Part shown: in pieces, positions 1-5,940 of the stretch
Layout: every line of letters starts with the position of its first letter
Numbering within the stretch: position 1 is the stretch's first letter
Assembly (NCBI GenBank): GCA_021738485.1
Contig: JAIPBX010000023.1
Span: 1-34,346 of the forward strand
From: Bacteroidales bacterium
GTDB taxonomy: Bacteria; Bacteroidota; Bacteroidia; Bacteroidales; JAIPAH01
DNA: 34,346 nt
Direction: 5' to 3'
Notes under the pieces: generated by a model
What the model saw: only the letters and a program-made list of their open reading frames with translations
What the model was told of the DNA's origin: nothing
Databases searched by the model: none
Made by a program: the position numbers and the translations under genes

Positions 1-1
1 T

Positions 2-214
2 TATAAAGTTGAAATGTATGATCAGGATAGCGATATTGCTGACAATTCCCAGATTACACAGACTTTTGGTATAAATTACTTTTTTAACGATTGGACCCGT
101 TTACAGATTAATTATCTTTATCGCGCCGAACAAGAAAACTACTCCCTGGATGGAAGTGTTGTAGGCGAAACAGACAATGATTGTCTGCAAGTCCAATTGC
201 AAGTTGTATTTTAA
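2..214 (+). CDS. Outer-membrane porin, C-terminal fragment (phosphate-selective porin O/P-like)
   Basis: The reading frame is open from base 2 to the stop at 212-214, so the gene begins before the window and only about 70 C-terminal residues are visible. They show alternating polar and hydrophobic residues typical of outer-membrane beta strands (FGINYFFNDWTRLQINYLYR) and a last strand, LQVQLQVVF, ending in phenylalanine, the usual C-terminal signal for Bam-dependent insertion. The strand pattern resembles the phosphate-selective porin O/P family, but the family call rests on a short stretch. The secreted rhodanese begins 12 nt downstream, so the two are probably co-transcribed and the porin may admit a sulfur anion. 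That link is inference. Confidence 0.6.
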   Translation, partial: YKVEMYDQDSDIADNSQITQTFGINYFFNDWTRLQINYLYRAEQENYSLDGSVVGETDNDCLQVQLQVVF

Positions 215-226
215 AAAGGAGCTAAA

Positions 227-1087
227 ATGAAAGAATTAAACAAAAGATTAATAACATTAACGATTTCGGTGCTTCTGGCAGGAGCATTGTATGCGCAATC
301 ACCTGTCATTAAAGCCGGTGAATTTAAATCTGCTGCTAAAGAAGATAACGTGGTTGTAGTTGATGCGAATACCGCTTCAACCTTTAACAGTATGCACGTG
401 AAAGATGCAGTAAATATCCCTCACCTTGAGTTATACAAAGACGGGGATATCAAAGGCATCCTAAAGGAACCCGACAAACTTGCTGACTACTTCGGAAGTA
501 AAGGCATTGCCACGGATAAGAAAATCATCATTTATGATGATGGGTCACAAAAATATAATAGCCGCGTGTACTGGACGCTGAGATATTTAGGAGCGGATAA
601 CGTCCATTTGCTTCATAAAGACATGAACAAATGGCGGAAAGAAAGAATTCGCCTAACACGAAGAGGGAGTAAACCGGCTTCGGCCGACTTTACACCCAAG
701 GTTCAGGATCAGCTCATAGCCAATGCTGCTGAAGTCAAAAAAGGAATCAATGACAATAATGTGATTCTTCTCGACTCCAGAGCTAAAGGGGAATATGAGG
801 GAAAAGAGAAGAAAAGCAAAGGCCATATCAAAAGTGCCGTAAATATCAACTATAAGGATATTTTGGATGAAAATGGAGCCTTTCTGCCAAAAAGTGACAT
901 GAAAAAAATATTTGAAGATAAAGGCATCACACCGGACAAAGAAATCATAGCTTACTGTAAAACTAGTGTAAGAGCAGCCGTAAATTTTGTTGCTTTAAAA
1001 GATATTCTTGGATATCCTAACGTTAAGGTATACGACGGAGCATACCTCGAGTGGGAGTCTAAATATCCAAACTTAATAGAGCAATAA
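227..1087 (+). CDS. Secreted tandem-domain rhodanese (thiosulfate/3-mercaptopyruvate sulfurtransferase family)
   Basis: 286 residues, the usual length of two-domain rhodaneses. Residues 1-23 form a signal peptide ending in LYAQS, so the protein is periplasmic. The first domain (about 30-140) keeps the fold (VVDANTASTF; IIIYDDGSQKYNSRVYW) but has D104 where a catalytic cysteine would sit, as is normal for the N-terminal domain. The second (about 165-280) has LLDSRAKGEY and an active-site loop CKTSVRA with C244 as the probable persulfide-forming nucleophile. The family moves sulfane sulfur from thiosulfate or mercaptopyruvate to a thiol or cyanide. The start ATG is preceded by AGGAG at 217-221. 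It lies between two porins and upstream of the Mo-enzyme sulfur operon. The exact substrate cannot be told from sequence. Confidence 0.88.
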   Translation: MKELNKRLITLTISVLLAGALYAQSPVIKAGEFKSAAKEDNVVVVDANTASTFNSMHVKDAVNIPHLELYKDGDIKGILKEPDKLADYFGSKGIATDKKIIIYDDGSQKYNSRVYWTLRYLGADNVHLLHKDMNKWRKERIRLTRRGSKPASADFTPKVQDQLIANAAEVKKGINDNNVILLDSRAKGEYEGKEKKSKGHIKSAVNINYKDILDENGAFLPKSDMKKIFEDKGITPDKEIIAYCKTSVRAAVNFVALKDILGYPNVKVYDGAYLEWESKYPNLIEQ

Positions 1088-1113
1088 CTTGCTCAGCACT
1101 GTGTGTTGTCCTT

Positions 1114-1147
1114 CAACCGGTCGTCTTTCGCGACCGGTTGTTTTTTT
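1114..1147 (+). terminator. Rho-independent terminator after the secreted rhodanese
   Basis: A perfect 10-bp inverted repeat (CAACCGGTCG / CGACCGGTTG, arms 1114-1123 and 1131-1140) with a 7-nt loop is followed directly by seven T residues (1141-1147). It lies 26 nt after the rhodanese stop codon and ends the porin-rhodanese unit. Confidence 0.93.
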
Positions 1148-1259
1148 ATCCAAAAGCCACCCGAAAACCCCATTCATGTTACTTCCCTTTAAATATGATA
1201 AATCAAATAAAACCCGATCTATGGTTCATTCACCTGTCAGCACACTTATGACGCTTCCA

Positions 1260-1267
1260 TAAATTTG
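1260..1267 (+). promoter_or_regulatory. Bacteroidota -7 promoter element for the second porin
   Basis: TAAATTTG matches the TAnnTTTG -7 consensus of the Bacteroidota primary sigma factor and lies 53 nt before the ATG at 1321. No convincing -33 TTTG is visible at the expected distance, so strength is uncertain. Confidence 0.45.
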
Positions 1268-1320
1268 TATGGTAAACCTTTTATATGTTAATTTGTTGAT
1301 TAAGATAAAAATCAAAAACC

Positions 1321-2625
1321 ATGAGCAGACTTTTATTTACTCTTTTTGCACTCTTTAGTTTTCTCCACCTAAACGCCCAATTTATTCTTGACGGTGAATT
1401 CAGATCCAGAGGGGAATACCGCAACGGGTACAAAACCATACCTACTGAAAATTCGGATCCTTTAGCCGTTGTTGCACAGCGCTCAAGGCTTACTGTGAAT
1501 TATAGCGCGGATAAACTGACTACAAAATTATCGGTACAGGATGCCCGAATATGGGGAGAAGACAAATGGAAAACCGATAACTCAGGAATGGGTTTGTATG
1601 AAGCCTGGATAAAATACAACTTTTCAAATCAGCTGGCCCTAAAAGTTGGCCGACAGGAATTGGTGTATGATGATGTCCGGCTTTTTACTAATGGAAACTG
1701 GCGAACATACGGCGAAAGTCATGATGCGGCTCGTCTGATGTTTACAAGCAAAGACGGAGATTTTATGATTCATGCCGGTTATGGGGTGAATAATGACCCG
1801 GAAGCAGAGTTAAAGCCTTTTACCACCGATTATTCGCTTAACGAATCCCATCATAAAAACATCGCATACTTATGGCTTCATAAAGACTTTGGTGACGATC
1901 TCGGGTTTTCCCTGGTCGCTGTGCGTGATGGGTTTCAAAAAGCCGACACCGAAGGAGAAGAAGGTCAAACGATAGAACATCCGGACATCATAAAATATCG
2001 CCATACCATTGGTCCTTACATGACTTATGCTGCCGGTATTTTTGATTTTTCCGGAGCTTATTATCAGCAAAGCGGGGAAGACCCCACAGGCAGAACGATT
2101 CAGGCAGAATTTTTCTCTCTTCGGGCAGGAGTCAGACCGGTTAAATCACTATACCTGAATGCGGGTTATGACCACTATTCCGGTACCGATTACTCATCAG
2201 CAAATACACCCCTGGAGAAAAACAATACATTTTCAAACCTTTATGGCCCGGGCCATAAATACCTGGGTTATCTGGACTTCTTCGGTAAACCTGCCAAGCA
2301 CGGGGCCGGCGTTAATGACCTACTCTTTCGGGGCAGTTACAAAGTAAAAAAAATAGGGAAATTCCAATTGACCCTGCATAACTTTAGTTTAGACGAGCCA
2401 TACCTGAAAACCGGCGAAAAAGTTGACAAATCACTGGGATCAGAGATAGATATAGTTTATTCCGGCAAAATCGATGAAAACGTTTCGCTAAAAGCCGGGT
2501 ATTCTACAATGTTCTACCAGGAAAGCATGGAGCGGCTAAAAGGAGTGCAAGCTGGCGCCGGCAAAGATGTGCACTGGGGGTGGATAATGCTGATTGTTAA
2601 ACCTACATTTTTCGCGACGAAATAA
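1321..2625 (+). CDS. Outer-membrane porin, alginate_exp-like beta-barrel
   Basis: 434 residues with an N-terminal signal peptide (MSRLLFTLFALFSFLHLNAQ). The mature protein is made of repeated short amphipathic strands with aromatic girdles. Features such as QRSRLTVNYSADKLTTKLSVQDARIWGE, LYEAWIKYNFSNQLALKVGRQELVYDD and the RLFTNGNWR stretch resemble the alginate-export-like porin family (Pfam alginate_exp), whose Bacteroidota members seldom have anything to do with alginate. It is probably a substrate channel of the outer membrane. It has its own upstream -7 element and sits after a terminator, so it is likely transcribed alone. Its place beside a sulfurtransferase and a Mo-enzyme operon makes an anion such as thiosulfate or tetrathionate a reasonable but untested substrate. 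Confidence 0.75.
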   Translation: MSRLLFTLFALFSFLHLNAQFILDGEFRSRGEYRNGYKTIPTENSDPLAVVAQRSRLTVNYSADKLTTKLSVQDARIWGEDKWKTDNSGMGLYEAWIKYNFSNQLALKVGRQELVYDDVRLFTNGNWRTYGESHDAARLMFTSKDGDFMIHAGYGVNNDPEAELKPFTTDYSLNESHHKNIAYLWLHKDFGDDLGFSLVAVRDGFQKADTEGEEGQTIEHPDIIKYRHTIGPYMTYAAGIFDFSGAYYQQSGEDPTGRTIQAEFFSLRAGVRPVKSLYLNAGYDHYSGTDYSSANTPLEKNNTFSNLYGPGHKYLGYLDFFGKPAKHGAGVNDLLFRGSYKVKKIGKFQLTLHNFSLDEPYLKTGEKVDKSLGSEIDIVYSGKIDENVSLKAGYSTMFYQESMERLKGVQAGAGKDVHWGWIMLIVKPTFFATK

Positions 2626-2657
2626 TTTGGAACACTTATAAATAATTAATACATTTG
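2626..2657 (+). promoter_or_regulatory. Full Bacteroidota promoter, TTTG-N20-TACATTTG
   Basis: TTTG at 2626-2629 is separated by 20 nt from TACATTTG at 2650-2657. This matches both the -33 and -7 elements of Bacteroidota housekeeping promoters with correct spacing. It lies between the porin stop (2625) and the ATG at 2681, implying a leader of roughly 15-20 nt. It is the best-matched promoter in the window. Confidence 0.8.
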
Positions 2658-2680
2658 ATATAAAGAAAAAAATTATAATC

Positions 2681-3421
2681 ATGGCAAATAATCGAATCAT
2701 TGGCTCTATCGGGTACATTACCAAAAAAGAAACATTGTCAACCTATCAGTCACAGTATGATCATCCGCAGATGATTTTGGAGGATATGCATCCTTTTCCG
2801 GGATATTATGAGTTTTATAACATCCCAAGGAATAAAATAGAACTTGTCCCGCGAAGTTTGTTTGTTGTGCTTCGTACTTTCCGTTATATCTGCGAAGATG
2901 ATGTCATCAGAATGGCACAGCGAATCAAGAAAAATTATCCCGAATTCAAGTTTGACGCGGTTTTAGGGCACATTACCCTTTTAAACGAATTGCGAACTGT
3001 CCTGCGAATAAAGATGGAGAATCTGGATCAATTGGGAGATCTTTTGAAGCTTTTTGAAAAAGAAGGGCTGGATTTTGATAAAAAAAGAAAAGTCAGAGAC
3101 TTTACTACCATAATCAGTGTTCGCAAATACCTTGAAATGGAAGAACTTGATGAGGGTATCTACAAAGATACCGATATGGCGTGCACATATTATCTTAAGC
3201 AGGATTATGAACTGAAATGGGAAGATTTCGAAGAAATCACTAAAGTGTTAAAAACCAATTTTGAATACAAATCATTTGATGCGGCCAGAGGGACAATTTA
3301 TGTGAAAGAAGGGCTGGTTGACCTCATAAGGATTTATGACGTTGAAGCGACACTTGACAAATTAAAATTATTGAAGAACCGCTATAAAACGGAAATTGAG
3401 CAATATGAACCACCGGTATAA
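2681..3421 (+). CDS. Conserved-looking cytoplasmic protein of unknown function
   Basis: 246 residues, no signal peptide or membrane segment, rich in charged residues. I do not recognise the family. Visible features are an N-terminal stretch with several aromatic residues (MHPFPGYYEFYNIPRNKIELVPRSLFVVLR), a central helical charged region and an acidic, tyrosine-rich C-terminal third. The gene is coding-like: uniform codon use, clear ATG, a canonical promoter at 2626-2657 and a terminator structure after it, so it is a monocistronic unit with its own control. No cysteine cluster or nucleotide-binding motif is apparent. The context (porin before, queA region after) gives no firm clue. Confidence 0.75.
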   Translation: MANNRIIGSIGYITKKETLSTYQSQYDHPQMILEDMHPFPGYYEFYNIPRNKIELVPRSLFVVLRTFRYICEDDVIRMAQRIKKNYPEFKFDAVLGHITLLNELRTVLRIKMENLDQLGDLLKLFEKEGLDFDKKRKVRDFTTIISVRKYLEMEELDEGIYKDTDMACTYYLKQDYELKWEDFEEITKVLKTNFEYKSFDAARGTIYVKEGLVDLIRIYDVEATLDKLKLLKNRYKTEIEQYEPPV

Positions 3422-3441
3422 TCCCTTTGCTATTTAACAAG

Positions 3442-3460
3442 AAATGCTTCCGAAGCATTT
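3442..3460 (+). terminator. Short hairpin after the unknown gene
   Basis: AAATGCTTCCGAAGCATTT is a near-perfect palindrome able to form a 7-8 bp stem. Only four T residues follow, so it may be an attenuating or mRNA-stabilising 3' hairpin rather than a full terminator. Confidence 0.45.
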
Positions 3461-3474
3461 TCAACGAATAAAGT

Positions 3475-3549
3475 CCCTTGTCATCAATTTGAAAACTGGT
3501 TTTTCAAACTAGAACTAAAGCTAATCAAACAAATGACAGGGGTTTTTTT
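3475..3549 (+). terminator. Branched hairpin with T-run (probable terminator)
   Basis: CCCTTGTCAT (3475-3484) pairs with ATGACAGGGG (3533-3542), allowing one G-T pair, and is followed by a run of seven T residues (3543-3549). The long interior can fold separately through TTGAAAA (3489-3495) and the TTTTTCAA that follows it. It fits as the real transcription end for the gene at 2681-3421. Confidence 0.7.
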
Positions 3550-3615
3550 GTTTATTTAACCATGTCAGAAGTTAACTAAATTAAAAAGGATCTGTGGTTA
3601 ATAACCACCAATTAT

Positions 3616-3623
3616 TATTTTTG
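3616..3623 (+). promoter_or_regulatory. -7 promoter element abutting a start codon
   Basis: TATTTTTG matches TAnnTTTG and ends only two bases before the ATG at 3626. Initiation from it would give a leaderless or internally starting transcript, so either the mRNA is leaderless, translation starts later, or the element is not used. Confidence 0.45.
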
Positions 3624-3625
3624 CA

Positions 3626-3889
3626 ATGAAACTAACAAAGAAAGATTTTGAAGCGCTTTCACTCGTAGAAAAGGCAGAACATACACTGGAAACGGGAGAC
3701 GAAATTATGGCCCGTATTTATATGTATTATCTGATTAAGCTCTTTGCGGTGGATAATTTTTTTGTGGAGATATGGTATCATCAAACCAGTAACCACATCG
3801 CTAAGGTAAAAACCATTGAAGAAGAGGATATTCTGCATCACTACGGGAACGAAATTGATATTTCAGGCGCGGCAGGCAACATGGAATGA
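3626..3889 (+). CDS. Small protein of unknown function, translationally coupled to queA
   Basis: 87 residues, no signal peptide, no cysteine. I do not recognise the family. It is predicted mostly helical with a central aromatic block (ARIYMYYLIKLFAVDNFFVEIWYH). Its TGA overlaps the first candidate ATG of queA (ATGA at 3886-3889), which argues for coupled translation and a real gene. The overlap suggests, but does not show, a function near tRNA modification or simply a housekeeping operon. Confidence 0.7.
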   Translation: MKLTKKDFEALSLVEKAEHTLETGDEIMARIYMYYLIKLFAVDNFFVEIWYHQTSNHIAKVKTIEEEDILHHYGNEIDISGAAGNME

Positions 3890-5091
3890 GTAAAATGCAG
3901 CATCCTAAGAATATACGGATTGAAGACTTCGATTATCCTTTAGAGGAATCCTCCATCGCGAAATATCCGTTAAAGCAGAGAGATCAGTCAAAGCTGCTTT
4001 TCTATAACCATGGCAAAATAAGCCGCCATCAGTTTTCAGAAGCTCCTGAGCTACTACCCCCTGATTCCCTCTTGGTTTTCAACGAAACAAGAGTAGTACA
4101 GGCACGTCTGCTTTTTCAAAAAGCAACGGGGGCTCGCATTGAAGTTTTTGTTCTGAAGCCTCATGATCAGGATATTCATGAAGCTTTTCAAAAATATGGG
4201 GAAGGGGATTGGCAATGCTTTGTAGGTAATGCCAAAAAATGGAAAGAAGGAGAATTAAAATTAGAGGGCGAAAATTTTGTGTTAAAAGCCACCCGGAAGA
4301 AGCAAGTTGGCAACTCTTTTATCATTCACTTTGAATGGGATAAGGATAAGACCTTTGCCCTGGTTCTGGAACAAGCAGGCGAAATTCCATTGCCCCCTTA
4401 CTTGAAAAGAGAAGCCGAGAAAGCCGACCGTACGCGTTATCAAACGGTTTATGCCCGTAATAATGGCTCTGTGGCTGCTCCGACAGCCGGGCTGCATTTT
4501 ACGGAAGACATATTGAAACGTCTTGACCAAAAAAACATCCGCAAGACAACAGTCACATTGCATGTGGGCGCCGGTACTTTTAAACCGGTATCAGAGAGGA
4601 CTATCGGCGAACATGAGATGCATACCGAGCAAATCGTGGTCCAAAAGAGCACGCTAAAACAAGTGAGAGATAATAACCAAAAAATTGTGGCCGTGGGCAC
4701 TACCTCGGTCAGGACATTGGAAAGCCTTTACTGGTATGGCGTAAAGCTAATGGAAAATTCTTCAGCGACTTTTTCTATAGGGCAATGGTATCCTTATGAA
4801 AATAAATCGCCCCATTTGCCCTCAAAGCAAGAAGCTCTTGATATAATCATTAATAAACTTGATAAAGAGCAGAAGGAAAATATCCGCGGAGAAACGCAGC
4901 TTATCATTGCCCCGGGATACGATTATAAAATGGTAGACGCTATGTTTACGAATTTTCATTTACCCAAAAGCACTCTGCTGCTGTTGGTTGCCGCCTACCT
5001 TGGCGACGACTGGCGGCGAGTTTATGACTATGCCCTGCAGAATAATTTTCGTCTTCTCAGCTACGGAGACAGTTGCTTGCTGATAAAATAA
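3886..5091 (+). CDS. queA: S-adenosylmethionine:tRNA ribosyltransferase-isomerase QueA
   Basis: 401 residues, slightly longer than the 340-360 of Proteobacterial QueA. The enzyme transfers and isomerises the ribosyl part of S-adenosylmethionine onto preQ1 in tRNA to make epoxyqueuosine, in the cytoplasm. Recognisable family blocks are the N-terminal FDYPLEESSIAKYPLKQRDQSKLL, LLVFNETRVVQARL, AGEIPLPPYLKR, VAAPTAGLHFTEDIL, TLHVGAGTFKPV, VGTTSVRTLES and the C-terminal TNFHLPKSTLLLLVAAYLG. The start at 3886 overlaps the previous gene. A second ATG at 3895 is also possible and the difference is only three residues. Identification is firm. Confidence 0.97.
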   Translation: MSKMQHPKNIRIEDFDYPLEESSIAKYPLKQRDQSKLLFYNHGKISRHQFSEAPELLPPDSLLVFNETRVVQARLLFQKATGARIEVFVLKPHDQDIHEAFQKYGEGDWQCFVGNAKKWKEGELKLEGENFVLKATRKKQVGNSFIIHFEWDKDKTFALVLEQAGEIPLPPYLKREAEKADRTRYQTVYARNNGSVAAPTAGLHFTEDILKRLDQKNIRKTTVTLHVGAGTFKPVSERTIGEHEMHTEQIVVQKSTLKQVRDNNQKIVAVGTTSVRTLESLYWYGVKLMENSSATFSIGQWYPYENKSPHLPSKQEALDIIINKLDKEQKENIRGETQLIIAPGYDYKMVDAMFTNFHLPKSTLLLLVAAYLGDDWRRVYDYALQNNFRLLSYGDSCLLIK

Positions 5092-5231
5092 ATTTATTGT
5101 GTCTGCTCTGAGAAATCCAATTATAGATGAAGTAATCAATTGTTTTAAGCTCCAAAAAAATTTGTATCTTCAACATCTTAAACACCACATCCCACCGATG
5201 GGGTCGTAACTTGGAAGAAAGAAAGAATTTT

Positions 5232-5846
5232 ATGACATTAACCGAACCTGTTACCGGAATCATTCTTGCCGGGGGATTGAGCAGCCGCTTTGGAAAAGAC
5301 AAATCATTGGCGGAATTCAGGGGAAAAACGTTTATCCAGCACAATATCGATATCTTGTTGCAGTTCACTTCCAACATTTTAATCTCCAGCAACACCGCTT
5401 ATCACAAAAAGACAGGTTATCCAATAATACATGATAAAATAAAAAACATAGGACCTGCAGGAGGGTTGCTAAGCACTCTGCAGCATTCTCAAACCAAATG
5501 GAATATAGTCATATCCGTCGACCTGCCATTAATGAATGAACATTACCTGCGCTACCTTGCGGATAACAGAAATGAGGCATTGGTAACTATTGGCAAAGAC
5601 TCCAAAGGGAGAACCCATCCTTTGTGTGGATTGTACTCTACTGACACTGTATGCTATTTGCAGGCGAATATTGTTAAAAAAAAGTATAGCATGAAAGAGT
5701 TGCTTAAGGCTCTGCCAAAGGTCAATATTGTAGCACCGCCCGAGAATGCTTTCTTCTATTCGGATACTATTTTTAAAAATATCAATACTATACAGGAATA
5801 CTATCAGTTACTTAATGAAGGAAACGAGTTCACAGATCTCAACTAA
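5232..5846 (+). CDS. mobA: Molybdenum cofactor guanylyltransferase MobA
   Basis: 204 residues from the ATG at 5232, cytoplasmic. MobA joins GMP from GTP to molybdopterin to make the bis-MGD cofactor of DMSO-reductase family enzymes. Diagnostic parts are the nucleotide-binding start TGIILAGGLSSRFGKDKS, the block IGPAGGLLSTLQHS, VISVDLPLMN (usual form D-M/L-P-x) and GRTHPLCGLYS. A TTG at 5211 would add seven residues, but the ATG gives the usual family N-terminus just before the G-loop, so I prefer it. It fits the Mo oxidoreductase encoded 3.5 kb downstream, whose family requires bis-MGD. It stands convergent to the cytochrome genes. No Moco riboswitch is apparent in the 120 nt before it. Confidence 0.93.
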   Translation: MTLTEPVTGIILAGGLSSRFGKDKSLAEFRGKTFIQHNIDILLQFTSNILISSNTAYHKKTGYPIIHDKIKNIGPAGGLLSTLQHSQTKWNIVISVDLPLMNEHYLRYLADNRNEALVTIGKDSKGRTHPLCGLYSTDTVCYLQANIVKKKYSMKELLKALPKVNIVAPPENAFFYSDTIFKNINTIQEYYQLLNEGNEFTDLN

Positions 5847-5940
5847 TCCTGCAACTTCACTAAACCAAAACCCCTCACTCATATGGTTAAAGCATTGCAG
5901 CTAATGATAGCCCGCCAACAAAATAAAAAGAAATAGACCG

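Noticed and set aside
5092-5231. A molybdenum-cofactor riboswitch before mobA
   Set aside because: Only a weak 6-bp hairpin (ATCCCA/TGGGGT) is seen; the long conserved structure of that riboswitch is absent.
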